The notes: generated by a model from the letters alone, not told the origin. Shown: positions 47,958 through 57,047, numbered from the stretch's first letter. The stretch is 64,000 nt of DNA from Campylobacter curvus (GCF_013372125.1 NZ_CP053826.1:620001-684000), one strand, 5' to 3'. Numbers and translations: made by a program.

Positions 47958-48088
47958 GAGAACCTTTTTTGATAAAATTTTTGGGGATTATAGCCAAAGT
48001 TGGCTTTAAAATTTATGAGTGAAAATGATTTAGTTTTAAAAATAAAATGCTAAAATAGGGCGAAATTTTAAAATTCAAGGTGGCTGCG

Positions 48089-48571
48089 GTGAGAAAAATT
48101 TTGCTTGTTTTAGTATTCATTTTTGGGGTATTAGGATGCTCTGATAAAAAGATCATCGTTCATGAACCGTTAAAAAACGAGCTTCTAGCATACACTAGCA
48201 AGGCCGAGATCATCAATGATACCAACCGCACGTTGATCATCGCCACATATCTAAATCCGATCTATCAAAGTAAAATTTCTATCAAAGGCGAGGAGAAATT
48301 CCTAGTAGCCATCAGCCCCAAAGAAAACGAGATAGACGCCTCAAGCGTAAAGGTAAATAACGAAAGCAACGCTACTTCGCTAAGGTTGCTTGATAAAAAC
48401 GACGAGCTTTTGAGCCTTGCCGGCTTTAACATGCCTTGGGCGGCTTATTATGAGATATCAGCCCCGAGCAAAAGCAGCGACAAGCTAAATCTCACTTTCG
48501 AAATTTATCCGTCGCAGAAGGTGAGCTTAGAATTTCAAAAAGTTGCGAAATCTTTATATTGGAACCCATGA
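48089..48571 (+). CDS. Conserved lipoprotein of unknown function
   Basis: About 160 aa with a lipoprotein signal, lipobox FGVLGC followed by SDKK. The mature region predicts mostly beta strands with no named domain. I use GTG at 48089 because AAGG lies 8 nt upstream; GTG at 48080 is the alternative. C. jejuni has a similar-sized lipoprotein in this spot. Its last 80 nt overlap the 3' end of the convergent slt gene, so both proteins use the same DNA in opposite directions. Confidence 0.75.
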   Translation: MRKILLVLVFIFGVLGCSDKKIIVHEPLKNELLAYTSKAEIINDTNRTLIIATYLNPIYQSKISIKGEEKFLVAISPKENEIDASSVKVNNESNATSLRLLDKNDELLSLAGFNMPWAAYYEISAPSKSSDKLNLTFEIYPSQKVSLEFQKVAKSLYWNP

Positions 48572-50129
48572 GCGCACTATAAACTACGTAGTTTGCAAGC
48601 ACCTTTTTGCCGTAGTTTCGCGTCTCGGTGACGGGTACTAGCTCCATAGATAAAAACGGCTCGTAAATTCCCTCTTTAAACATATCATCGCGCGTGATGA
48701 GCTTTTTGGTAAAGCCGATACCACCGTTATATGCGTATGCGATAAATAGTGGATGAAAGAGGAATTTCTCCAGATAATCAAGATGATAATTTGCAAATTT
48801 AAAAGCTACATCTTGTTTAAACATATCGTCTTGGTCGAAATTTTCGATCTTTAGCTCTTTTTTGCCGATCGTATTTGCTAAAAACGGCATGAACTGCATC
48901 ATCCCAAGCGCGTAAGAGGTGGAAATGAGGCTTGGGATAAAAAGGCTCTCTTGCCTGCCAAGCGCGTAGATCATCGATTTTCGCGTGACGTTCGTATCCT
49001 CTAGCTCGGAAGACTCCGGCATCAAAAAGTAATGCTTGTCCCAGCCGGCAGCCCTTTGCATGAAATAAGCATACGCCCCCACACTCTCTTTAGTGTAAAA
49101 ACGTTTTGCATATTCGCTTGCCTGTTGGGCGTTCATCTGCTTTGCGAGTGCGGCGGTCTTTACCCATAAAAATGGATCCGTCACGTCAAAATTTTCCGGT
49201 TTTTCTTTGCTCGGGTGAGGCACTATGACCTCAAAAGGCTCGGCGTTTGTAAAATCTCTGGCATAAAGCGAGTAGATATTCACGTCGCTACTTTGTGCGA
49301 GTTCGTTTAGATAAATTTCATCTTTGCTGATGAGATACAGCCAAAATGTGGCGTTGTCTCTTTGCCACTCGCGCTCGAAGCTCGCTTTTGCTTTTGCAAA
49401 AAATTTAAGCGCAGCGGTATCGTTTTTAAGGGTGATGGCATTTATGCCGAGCATGAAAGCGTCGTTTTTTTCAGTGATGTTTTCATCTATTTTTAGTAAA
49501 TTTTGTCTGAACGCATCGTATTTTTTATTTATCACGACATCGTTTAAAAGCGTGCTAAAGCCCTTTTCCTGATAAAATTTATCCATAAAGCTAGCGTCAA
49601 ATTCCGTCCCGAAAAATTTCATCGTTTGAGAGATGCTACTGGCGTTAAAAAGCGCCATGAAATTTTTCGTATCACCGTTTTGTGCAAATTTAACCGCCGG
49701 ATTTTCATCGTTTAAAATAAGCAGCGTTTGCGCCTTTTGCGGGTAAAAATCAGCTAGCTTAGCGGCTAACTGCGTGCGTGTTTTGATATCCAGCTTTAGA
49801 GCGAAGCTGATCGTCGTAAGCGCGTTTTGGCAGGTGATGTTGGCATCTAGGATGTTTTTAGGATTCACCCCCGGGTAGAGGCTGGGCTTTGGTGCGGGCG
49901 GCAAAATTTTATCGATCGATTTTTGCACCGGGCCAGCTCGCCTATAAACGTCCTTTGCGAGCTCTTTTATCTGCTCTTTCGTGTATGAGCCCTCGTTGAT
50001 GAGGCGGTTTATATAATAATCCTTTGCGAGGCTCTTTGGCTCGTCTTTTAGCTCCTCGTAGCTTAAAATTTTAGCCAAGCCGAGCACGATAAACAGCGAT
50101 AAAACGCTAAATAGACGAAGCAAGCGCAA
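48492..50129 (-). CDS. slt: Soluble lytic murein transglycosylase
   Basis: Periplasmic 545-aa enzyme: signal peptide (about 1-19), a long alpha-superhelical (ring-forming) region to about 375, then the SLT domain with catalytic Glu in YALGRQESLFIPSLIS (near 391), SYALGMMQFMP and AYNGGIGFTKK. Cuts glycan strands with 1,6-anhydro ends, for wall growth and secretion-system insertion. The 5' end overlaps the yggT-like gene by 23 nt. Confidence 0.94.
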   Translation of the reverse strand: MRLLRLFSVLSLFIVLGLAKILSYEELKDEPKSLAKDYYINRLINEGSYTKEQIKELAKDVYRRAGPVQKSIDKILPPAPKPSLYPGVNPKNILDANITCQNALTTISFALKLDIKTRTQLAAKLADFYPQKAQTLLILNDENPAVKFAQNGDTKNFMALFNASSISQTMKFFGTEFDASFMDKFYQEKGFSTLLNDVVINKKYDAFRQNLLKIDENITEKNDAFMLGINAITLKNDTAALKFFAKAKASFEREWQRDNATFWLYLISKDEIYLNELAQSSDVNIYSLYARDFTNAEPFEVIVPHPSKEKPENFDVTDPFLWVKTAALAKQMNAQQASEYAKRFYTKESVGAYAYFMQRAAGWDKHYFLMPESSELEDTNVTRKSMIYALGRQESLFIPSLISTSYALGMMQFMPFLANTIGKKELKIENFDQDDMFKQDVAFKFANYHLDYLEKFLFHPLFIAYAYNGGIGFTKKLITRDDMFKEGIYEPFLSMELVPVTETRNYGKKVLANYVVYSALMGSNIKISQLFEILSSPSATDKFRK

Positions 50130-50400
50130 ATAAAAGCTTTATCAAAAATCTGTCTAAAAACTCAAGCGCTAAAAGCACGATGAGCGGAGCCAGGTCGATG
50201 CCGCCAAAAACGGTCGGTATGAAGCGTCTGATAAAGGCATAAACAGGCTCCGTCAGACGCCAAAGGAGCTGCACTACTTGGTTGTAAGGATCCGGTCTCA
50301 CCCAGCTTAAAAGAGCTGAGATGATGATGATCCAGATGTAGATATTTATGACTATATGCAAGATGTCCGCAATGGCCGATATGAACGTAGAAAGTATCAT
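50107..50400 (-). CDS. YggT-family membrane protein
   Basis: A 97-aa protein with two membrane helices (about 5-30 and 65-90) and the YGGT signature block between them: ALLSWVRPDPYNQVVQLL, then LTEPVYAFIRRFIPTVFGGIDLAPLIVLLAL in two parts. Role in bacteria unclear (osmotic tolerance and chloroplast division links in homologues). Located between gltX and slt, as in C. jejuni. Confidence 0.88.
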   Translation of the reverse strand: MILSTFISAIADILHIVINIYIWIIIISALLSWVRPDPYNQVVQLLWRLTEPVYAFIRRFIPTVFGGIDLAPLIVLLALEFLDRFLIKLLFALASSI

Positions 50401-50414
50401 TTCTTCTCCTAAAT

Positions 50415-51710
50415 TTAAGCGATTATGCGCGCTAGATCGCTCTTGATGAGCGGATAAAGCTCGCTAAGCTCGGGCCCGTGTAGATCGCCTGTGAGTAGGG
50501 CTCGAAGCGGCATGAAGAAATTTTTGCCCTTTAGGCCGGTAGCCGTCATCAAGGCCTTTTTAAAATCATCAAAATTTTCAAATTCACCTAAATTTTTAGC
50601 TGCATTTTTGATCGTTTCAAATTCGCTTTTGTATTCCTCGGGAGCGACTTTGGGAGCGAAAATTTTATTCACCTTTTCTTTGATCTCGGGCACTAGTGAG
50701 CTTTCTTGGGTGTAAAATCTAACTAAATTCGCCAAATTCTTATCCACGTCAAAAACTTCAGCGATGCGATCGTCGCTTGCCAGATTTATGTGCTCGCGGT
50801 TGATCTGCTCTAGCTTTTTGACGTCAAATTTGGCTGGAGAGCGCGAAATTTTAGTGATGTCAAACCATTTTACCGCATCGTCTATCGTAAAAATTTCGCT
50901 TGGAGTTTTGTTGCCAAGCAGTATTAGATAGTTTGCGATGGCTTCGGGCAAAAAGCCTTGTTCAAAGAGCCATTTCACGCTCGATTCGTTCTCGCGCTTG
51001 CTCATTTTTTTGCCCTCGATATTTAGCAAAATCGGCAGGTGTGCGTAGTTCATCTTGCCCGTGTAGCCAAGGCCTTCGCGGATGAGGTCTTGCTTTGGCG
51101 TGTTGCTGACGTGATCCTCGCCTCGTATTACGAATGTGACGCCCTCTAGCATGTCATCGACCGCGCAGGCGAAATTGTATGTAGGCGTCTTGTCCGTTCG
51201 CATGATGACGAAGCTATCGACTGCGTCAGGCTCGAAGCTCAGCTCGCCTTTTATCGCGTCGGTAAAGCTCATAGTGCGTTCTGGCTTTTTCATACGTATG
51301 ACAAAAGGCTTCTCGCAGGCTAAAACTTCTGCATCGCTTAGCCTCTCGCAAGTGCCGTCATATCGATATGCTACGCCTTCTTCTTTGGCTTTTTGCTTTT
51401 TAGCCTCGAGCTCCTCCTCGGTGCAAAAGCACGCAAAGGCCTTTTTATCGATCAAAAGCTTGGAGGCGAGCTGGCGGTGAAATTTTAAATTTTCGCTTTG
51501 GATGTAAATTTGCTGTGGCTTGATGCCGAATTTGCTCAAAATTTCAAGTATATCTTTCTCTTTTCCCTGGATATTTCGCTCTTTGTCGGTGTCCTCTATG
51601 CGTAAGATAAAGCCGCTTTTATCTTGGAGCGAACAGATGTAGTTAAATATCGCGGCGCGTAAATTCCCGATATGCATATCTCCCGTCGGAGATGGAGCAA
51701 AACGATACAT
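50415..51710 (-). CDS. gltX: Glutamyl-tRNA synthetase
   Basis: Class I synthetase of 431 aa, shorter than E. coli GltX as usual in this group. HIGH-type motif [15 protein letters not shown] (about 10-24) and KMSKR in [11 protein letters not shown] near 235. Campylobacter commonly carry two GluRS paralogues, one of which charges tRNA-Gln for GatCAB; which one this is cannot be told here. Start ATG with AAGGAA upstream. Confidence 0.95.
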   Translation of the reverse strand: MYRFAPSPTGDMHIGNLRAAIFNYICSLQDKSGFILRIEDTDKERNIQGKEKDILEILSKFGIKPQQIYIQSENLKFHRQLASKLLIDKKAFACFCTEEELEAKKQKAKEEGVAYRYDGTCERLSDAEVLACEKPFVIRMKKPERTMSFTDAIKGELSFEPDAVDSFVIMRTDKTPTYNFACAVDDMLEGVTFVIRGEDHVSNTPKQDLIREGLGYTGKMNYAHLPILLNIEGKKMSKRENESSVKWLFEQGFLPEAIANYLILLGNKTPSEIFTIDDAVKWFDITKISRSPAKFDVKKLEQINREHINLASDDRIAEVFDVDKNLANLVRFYTQESSLVPEIKEKVNKIFAPKVAPEEYKSEFETIKNAAKNLGEFENFDDFKKALMTATGLKGKNFFMPLRALLTGDLHGPELSELYPLIKSDLARIIA

Positions 51711-51856
51711 TTTTGTTTTCCTTACATTGATTTAAGGGCTTGATTATAGCACTGCGTTCATAAATTTAAAGTTACGTAATTTTAAATTTTTATGAGCGGT
51801 AAAGCATTTTTTTAATAAAATCGTCTAGTTTTTGTAACTTAACACAAGGAGAGCTA

Positions 51857-52258
51857 ATGAGTTTTATCAGCGAATTTAAAGAATTTGCAATGAAAGGCAA
51901 CGTGCTTGATATGGCCGTGGGCGTCGTCATAGGAACGGCATTTGGAAAGATCGTCTCGTCACTCGTGGGCGACATCATAATGCCGATCGTGGGCGTGATA
52001 ACCGGAGGCGTAAATTTCACCGATCTTAAGATCACGCTAAAAGACGCCGCCCAGGGTGTGCCCGCAGTCACGATAAACTACGGAAATTTCATACAAACCG
52101 CGGTCGATTTTTTGATCATTGCATTTTGTATATTCTGCGTCATCAAAGCTATAAATTCTCTAAAAAGAAAGCCTGCAGAGCCTGAAGTCGCGCAACCTGC
52201 CGCACCTGCGGAAGATATCGTGCTTTTAACACAGATCAGAGACTTGCTTAAGAAATGA
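51857..52258 (+). CDS. mscL: Large-conductance mechanosensitive channel
   Basis: A 133-aa channel subunit: N-terminal [24 protein letters not shown] with the pore helix TM1 (about 16-43), second helix about 70-95, and a C-terminal helical bundle ending TQIRDLLKK. It opens under membrane tension to release solutes in osmotic downshock. AAGGAG lies 7 nt before ATG. Not at this place in C. jejuni as I recall, where it would interrupt the gltX-metallophosphoesterase order. Confidence 0.96.
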   Translation: MSFISEFKEFAMKGNVLDMAVGVVIGTAFGKIVSSLVGDIIMPIVGVITGGVNFTDLKITLKDAAQGVPAVTINYGNFIQTAVDFLIIAFCIFCVIKAINSLKRKPAEPEVAQPAAPAEDIVLLTQIRDLLKK

Positions 52259-52264
52259 TTTAAA

Positions 52265-52294
52265 ATTTCAAAGGGCTTTGGCCTTTTGAAATTT
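52265..52294 (+). terminator. Terminator of mscL
   Basis: Long inverted repeat ATTTCAAAGGGC / GCCTTTTGAAAT (one mismatch) around TTTG, just after the mscL stop. Separates mscL from the regulator gene. Confidence 0.7.
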
Positions 52295-52317
52295 ATAGAT
52301 TAAATTTTGAGGTTAAG

Positions 52318-52962
52318 ATGAAAGTATTAAGACAAATACCCTTTTTTAAATGCCTGGACGAAGACGAGATGAAGCAACTCGAAGACATAACTATCGCAAA
52401 AAAGTATAAAAAAGGCGAGTTTTTGTTTATGGAGGGCGAGGAGCCAAAATGGCTCATTTTTTTGCTCTCGGGCTCGGTCAAGCTCTATAAGACCGCGGCA
52501 AACGGTAAGGAAATTTTCCTCCATCAGCTAGCCCCCATGAATTTTGTCGCCGAGGTCGTAAATTTTGAAAACATCGTTTATCCGGCGAGCGCCGTTTTTA
52601 CGATATCCGGTGAGGTGCTAAAGATAAATTATGAGAAATTTGCTACCGAATTTTTGAGTAATCCTAAAATTTGTATGAATCTCATAAAATCGATGTCGGA
52701 AAAGCTACGTATCACGAGCAATCTCCTGCATCAAGAGCTTGTTTTGAATTCCGAAGCCAAGGTTGCTAAATTTATCCTTATGCATGAAGATTTGTTTAAT
52801 AGCTTAAAGCATACCAAGATCGCATCTATCCTAAATATAACCCCGGAAACATTCTCGAGAATTTTAAATAAATTTAAAACAGCAAATCTCATCAAGCTTG
52901 ATGAGAAAAACCAAATAATCGATAAAAACGTCGATGAGCTGACTCAAATTTTTTCGTATTGA
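52318..52962 (+). CDS. CRP/FNR-family transcription regulator next to haoCA
   Basis: A 214-aa regulator with N-terminal cyclic-nucleotide-fold sensor domain (YKKGEFLFMEGEEPKWLIFLLSGSVKLY, in two parts at 30-57), long dimerisation helix (about 112-140) and C-terminal winged helix. The recognition helix reads TPETFSRILNKF (175-186), giving E177-x-x-S180-R181, the FNR-type pattern that reads TTGAT half-sites. Unlike FNR there is no N-terminal cysteine cluster (only Cys12 and Cys119), so it should sense something other than oxygen via 4Fe-4S, perhaps NO or haem. Matching operators occur 25 nt downstream (before haoC) and upstream of hcp. Confidence 0.88.
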   Translation: MKVLRQIPFFKCLDEDEMKQLEDITIAKKYKKGEFLFMEGEEPKWLIFLLSGSVKLYKTAANGKEIFLHQLAPMNFVAEVVNFENIVYPASAVFTISGEVLKINYEKFATEFLSNPKICMNLIKSMSEKLRITSNLLHQELVLNSEAKVAKFILMHEDLFNSLKHTKIASILNITPETFSRILNKFKTANLIKLDEKNQIIDKNVDELTQIFSY

Positions 52963-52986
52963 AAGTTAATATCAAATAAATATTAA

Positions 52987-53035
52987 TTGATTTAAATCAA
53001 GATTTATTAATATAGTTTTGGATATTATGCGATTT
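52987..53035 (+). promoter_or_regulatory. haoCA promoter with FNR-type operator
   Basis: Perfect palindrome TTGAT-TTAA-ATCAA at 52987-53000. A -10-like TATTAT lies at 53023-53028, 22 nt after the box, so the predicted start (about 53035) puts the box centre at -41.5. Spacing is identical to the hcp promoter at 42062-42110. AGGAGG before the TTG start of haoC is a strong ribosome site. Confidence 0.85.
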
Positions 53036-53080
53036 ATTTTTCAAGTTTTATATTAAAGTTTTAAATTATAGGAGGAAATT

Positions 53081-53653
53081 TTGGCAAACGTTAAAAAGAA
53101 ATTTTTTGTTTGGTCGTCCGTCCTTATAGGTATCGTTATCGGACTTATAGCCTCTATGGGCGTGGCCGATGCTTTACACGCGACAGGAAGCGGCTTTATA
53201 TGTACCGTATGCCATACGATGGACCCTATGAATGCAGCCTATCACGAAGATATACACGGCGGCAAAAACAAGCTTGGCATAAAAGCCGAATGCTCAGCCT
53301 GTCACCTTGACCACAGAAGTGCCTATACCTATGTCCTCACAAAACTTAAAGTATCTATAAACGACGGATATAAAACATTTTTTACAAATACTGACAAGAT
53401 CGATTGGCGTAAAAAGCGCGAACATGCTTCGCACTTCGTATACGATAGCGGCTGCTTGACCTGTCACTCGAATTTAAAAAATGTCATTCAAGCGGGCAAA
53501 TCATTTTTGCCTCACCGCGATTATTTCGTTTTCGGAAATCCTGATAAAAAGTCATGCGTTGATTGCCACAATCATGTCGGTCATAAAGATCTAGGTCTTT
53601 ATATCGATAAATTTGAAGCAATGAAAAATCAAGAAAACAATAAAACCAAATAA
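53081..53653 (+). CDS. haoC: Tetraheme NapC/NrfH-family cytochrome c, probable quinol dehydrogenase HaoC
   Basis: A 190-aa membrane-anchored cytochrome: one N-terminal helix (about 8-28), then four CxxCH haem sites at C41, C71, C125 and C159 (CTVCH, CSACH, CLTCH, CVDCH). This is the NapC/NirT family that takes electrons from menaquinol and passes them to a periplasmic multihaem partner. Because the next gene encodes an octaheme HAO-type protein and not pentaheme NrfA, HaoC is a better name than NrfH. Start TTG with AGGAGG upstream. The CHTMDP segment after haem 1 is typical of NrfH-like members. Confidence 0.88.
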   Translation: MANVKKKFFVWSSVLIGIVIGLIASMGVADALHATGSGFICTVCHTMDPMNAAYHEDIHGGKNKLGIKAECSACHLDHRSAYTYVLTKLKVSINDGYKTFFTNTDKIDWRKKREHASHFVYDSGCLTCHSNLKNVIQAGKSFLPHRDYFVFGNPDKKSCVDCHNHVGHKDLGLYIDKFEAMKNQENNKTK

Positions 53654-53662
53654 GGAGGAGAG

Positions 53663-55030
53663 ATGTTTAAAAAAGTTGCTATTTTATTAGCCTGTTTAGT
53701 ATCTTTTGGCTTTGCTACGGGTACTGATGGCAATAAGACAGAAGCGATCAACCTTAATGTTATCAAAAACATTAAAGTCGCTCACAAAATGTCTGATTTG
53801 TCAAAAAGCTGTGTCGAGTGCCACTCGGAAAAAACGCCCGGTATCGTTGCCGATTGGAAAAATAGCCGTCACGCGCACGTAGGTGTAAGCTGTATGGACT
53901 GCCACTCTGTAGCTGCCGATAGCCCGATGGCTTCAGTAAAGGTGCACCCAAAAGACTCAAACAACCACGTTTCTATGCTTGTTAGCCCTAAAACCTGTGC
54001 TAAATGCCATGAAAACGAAGTCGATCAATTCACAAAGAGTGGTCACGCAAGAGGTGGTATGCAAATGTATGCTAACCCTGCAATAGTGAAACTAATGTAT
54101 CACTATGAGGGCGCAGATCATCCTGACTTTAAAATGGCTCCTGACGCGACAGGTTGTACTCAGTGCCACGGAACCGTCATCAAACTAGACGCTGATCACA
54201 AACCTACAAAAGAGACTTGGCCAAACTACGGTATAGCCAATGTTTATCCTGACGGTGGTATAGGCAGTTGTAAATCTTGCCATAGCGGGCATACATTTAG
54301 TATAGCTGAGGCTAGAAAACCTGCAGCTTGCGCATCTTGCCACCTTGGACCAGATCACCCGGATATCGAGATCTATAACAACTCAATGCACGGACATATC
54401 TTCAACTCAGAGGGTAACACATGGAAATATGACAGCGCTCCTGATACTTGGGATGTGCCTGACTTTAGAGCTCCTACTTGCGCTACATGCCATATGAGCG
54501 GTGTCGGAGAGACTACAACGACTCACAACGTTTCACAACGTCTAAAATGGAATTTGTGGGGTCTAAGAAGCGAGCTAAGGACAAAAGGCTACGAGCAAGC
54601 GGCGTATGATTATTGGAAAACAGGCAAGCTAAACACAGGAACACCTCTAGCCGGTAATCCTCAAGGCCCTGAGGCTGCACGTGCCGAGATGAAACTAGTA
54701 TGCAAAACTTGCCATACGACAACGCATACGGATAATTTCTTTGCTATGGGTGATAAGCAAGTTCAGCTTTATAATGTATATTACGATGAAGCCAAGAAAA
54801 TGCTTGATGATCTAAAAGCTAAGAATTTATTGCTTGAAGATGCTTGGGAGGACGAATTCCAAGATGTGTTCTATCACTTATGGCACCACGAGGGTCGCCG
54901 TATGAGACAAGGCGCATTGATGGGCGGACCTGACTACTCACACTGGCACGGAGTATTTGAGGTCAAAAATGACATCAGAAAACTTCGCAAGATATATAAA
55001 GAAAGAATCGAGAGCGGCAAAGCTCATTAA
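53663..55030 (+). CDS. haoA: Octaheme cytochrome c of the hydroxylamine oxidoreductase family (epsilon-Hao)
   Basis: Periplasmic 455-aa protein with signal peptide (about 1-19) and eight CxxCH motifs at C50, C77, C112, C165, C203, C223, C273 and C347. There is no CxxCK, which rules out classical pentaheme NrfA, and the C-terminal WHHEGRRMRQGALMGGPDYSHWHG block is HAO-like. In Campylobacter curvus and Caminibacter, such Hao proteins have been described as ammonia-forming nitrite reductases that also handle hydroxylamine. HaoC 9 nt upstream supplies electrons. A terminator follows. Whether the HAO catalytic Tyr crosslink residue is present needs alignment; Tyr425 lies in the PDYSHWHG block. Confidence 0.9.
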   Translation: MFKKVAILLACLVSFGFATGTDGNKTEAINLNVIKNIKVAHKMSDLSKSCVECHSEKTPGIVADWKNSRHAHVGVSCMDCHSVAADSPMASVKVHPKDSNNHVSMLVSPKTCAKCHENEVDQFTKSGHARGGMQMYANPAIVKLMYHYEGADHPDFKMAPDATGCTQCHGTVIKLDADHKPTKETWPNYGIANVYPDGGIGSCKSCHSGHTFSIAEARKPAACASCHLGPDHPDIEIYNNSMHGHIFNSEGNTWKYDSAPDTWDVPDFRAPTCATCHMSGVGETTTTHNVSQRLKWNLWGLRSELRTKGYEQAAYDYWKTGKLNTGTPLAGNPQGPEAARAEMKLVCKTCHTTTHTDNFFAMGDKQVQLYNVYYDEAKKMLDDLKAKNLLLEDAWEDEFQDVFYHLWHHEGRRMRQGALMGGPDYSHWHGVFEVKNDIRKLRKIYKERIESGKAH

Positions 55031-55040
55031 TCTTTCAACC

Positions 55041-55068
55041 AAGAGGCGGGGCTTCCCGTCTCTTTTTA
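55041..55068 (+). terminator. Terminator of haoCA
   Basis: Stem AAGAG-CGGG / CCCG-CTCTT with loop GCTT followed by TTTTT, 11 nt after the haoA stop. Confidence 0.85.
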
Positions 55069-55126
55069 TCTCCTAACATCCATTTAATAAAATTTAATAT
55101 AATCAGCCAAAATTTAAAGGAAAAAT

Positions 55127-56239
55127 TTGGGCCTTTTAAGAATAATAATCGGTGCTTTTATATTCTCCGTTTTGACAAATTTCTATTCTTATAAACGTTT
55201 CATAAAAAAGGTCATGTTTTTACAGCCTTATTTGCGTTATATACGTTATTTTTTATATTTCATCTCCGTAGCCGAGTTTATTTTCGTCATGCAGATCAGA
55301 TTTAGCTTCTTGAGTGTAGAGCTTTATCTCATCACAGGCACATTGATCGGTTTTTCGCTATTTTTATTTGCAGTAAGTGTGGGCTATGATGTTTTAAGAA
55401 GTATTTTCAGGCGTACTAAATTTAGCTCCAGTCGCCGTAAATTTATAAAATTTTGTTTCGATGCCACCTTTTTTATATTGCTTTTTGCATATTTTTTCAA
55501 GGGCATGTTCAACGCCCTTACTCCGCCCAAACTACGCCAGGTAGATATAAAAATAAAAAATTTGAGCGCTCCTTTAAAGATCGCCATGATAAGCGATATC
55601 CACTTGGGCGATTTTTTGCAGAAGGAATTTTTAGCTACTCTTGTCTATCAGATAAATGAAACAAAGCCCGACATGGTCGTCATCGTAGGAGATATGATAG
55701 ATTTTAGCGCAGACAAGATAGGGGATTTTTTAGATCCGCTTAAGGATCTACGTTCAAAATACGGTACATTTTACGTGCCCGGCAATCACGAATACTATCA
55801 CGGGATAGAAGGAATATTAGCCAAGATAGATCAAACTGGCGTCAAAATTTTAGGCAACGAAAATGTCAAAGTAGGTGGCGTAAATTTAGTCGGGGTTTAT
55901 GATCTAGCTGGCGTTAGGTTTAAGCACTTAGAGCCTGACCTGGACAAGGCACTTGAGGGCATAGACGAAAATTCGCCTACGATCTTACTCGCGCATCAGC
56001 CGAAATTTACTAAATTTATGACGCGAGATGTCGATCTGCTTCTTTGCGGGCATACGCATGCGGGGCAAATTTTCCCGTTTCAGCTACTTGTTATGCTGGA
56101 TCAAGGATATTTACACGGACTTTATAAACATAATGATAAAATGCAAATTTATGTTAGCAGTGGCGCCGGATTTTGGGGACCGCCAGTGAGGATCTTTGCG
56201 CCAAGCGAGGTTGCGATACTAAACTTAAAGGGAGGATGA
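55127..56239 (+). CDS. Membrane-anchored metallophosphoesterase
   Basis: A 370-aa protein with about four N-terminal membrane helices (within 1-130) and a C-terminal calcineurin-like phosphoesterase domain. Metal ligands are clear: SDIHLGD near 156, VGDMIDF near 187, GNHEYYHG near 221, AHQP near 291 and GHTHAGQIFPF near 309. Related to YkuE/LpxH-like phosphoesterases; substrate not known, a phospholipid or UDP-lipid is possible. TTG start with AAAGGA upstream. Precedes psd by 4 nt, matching C. jejuni order. Confidence 0.88.
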   Translation: MGLLRIIIGAFIFSVLTNFYSYKRFIKKVMFLQPYLRYIRYFLYFISVAEFIFVMQIRFSFLSVELYLITGTLIGFSLFLFAVSVGYDVLRSIFRRTKFSSSRRKFIKFCFDATFFILLFAYFFKGMFNALTPPKLRQVDIKIKNLSAPLKIAMISDIHLGDFLQKEFLATLVYQINETKPDMVVIVGDMIDFSADKIGDFLDPLKDLRSKYGTFYVPGNHEYYHGIEGILAKIDQTGVKILGNENVKVGGVNLVGVYDLAGVRFKHLEPDLDKALEGIDENSPTILLAHQPKFTKFMTRDVDLLLCGHTHAGQIFPFQLLVMLDQGYLHGLYKHNDKMQIYVSSGAGFWGPPVRIFAPSEVAILNLKGG

Positions 56240-56243
56240 TGCG

Positions 56244-57047
56244 ATGAGTGACAACACCTTTTCACGAATTTTCGGGATTATAAGTAGGTTTGAGTTTATA
56301 AGGCCGGTGCAAGAACGCATAAATTCACAATATGTGAAATTTTTTAAAATCGACATGAGCGAATTTAAAAACGTTAGCGAATACAAGAGTCTAAACGAGC
56401 TTTTCACACGCTCGCTTTTAAAGCCACGTGAGTTTGACACGGCTGATGAAATTTTCATCAGCCCTTGCGACGGCACTTGCCTTAGCGTGGGTAGTAGCGA
56501 GCGAAACAAGGCCTTTAGTATAAAGGGTATGAGCTACGATATAAAGGAGCTTTTAGGCTCAGCCATGAGCGAGGCGACCGATCCACAGTATGATTTTGCA
56601 AACATCTATCTAAGCCCCAAAGACTATCACCACTACCATGCGCCTTGCGACCTGCAGATAAAGCGGGCTGTCTATATCCCGGGCAGGCTTTATAGCGTCG
56701 CCGTCAAGTGGCTGAAAAAAGTAGAAAGCCTATACACTAAAAACGAACGCGTGGCGCTTGAGTGCGAGATGAGTGGCGGTAGGCGACTTTGGCTCGTTTT
56801 TGTGGGTGCGCTAAATGTTGGCAAGATGAAATTCGTGTTTGACAAGCGTATACAAACGAATGCTATGGCCGATTTCGCGCAAATTTACGAGTATGAGAAT
56901 TTGAAATTTAAAAAGGGTGATAGGCTTGGAAATTTCGAGCTTGGCTCGACTATCGTCATCATCAGTGAGCATGGCAGCATAGAATATAACCTTTTTGAAG
57001 GCAAAGAGCTTAAATTTGCCGAGAGTATAGGGCTTATAAAATTTTAG
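56244..57047 (+). CDS. psd: Phosphatidylserine decarboxylase proenzyme
   Basis: Makes phosphatidylethanolamine from phosphatidylserine. The 267-aa proenzyme has the FTRSLLKPREFD N-terminal block, SPCDGTCLSVG near 74, the YLSPKDYHHYHAPCD catalytic region near 117-131, and the self-cleavage site LGST near 238, whose Ser becomes the pyruvoyl group. The start ATG is 4 nt after the phosphoesterase stop with GGAGGATG upstream. Confidence 0.95.
   Translation: MSDNTFSRIFGIISRFEFIRPVQERINSQYVKFFKIDMSEFKNVSEYKSLNELFTRSLLKPREFDTADEIFISPCDGTCLSVGSSERNKAFSIKGMSYDIKELLGSAMSEATDPQYDFANIYLSPKDYHHYHAPCDLQIKRAVYIPGRLYSVAVKWLKKVESLYTKNERVALECEMSGGRRLWLVFVGALNVGKMKFVFDKRIQTNAMADFAQIYEYENLKFKKGDRLGNFELGSTIVIISEHGSIEYNLFEGKELKFAESIGLIKF

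Noticed and set aside
53663-55030. Annotation as pentaheme NrfA nitrite reductase
   Set aside because: Eight CxxCH motifs are present and the NrfA-specific CxxCK is absent.
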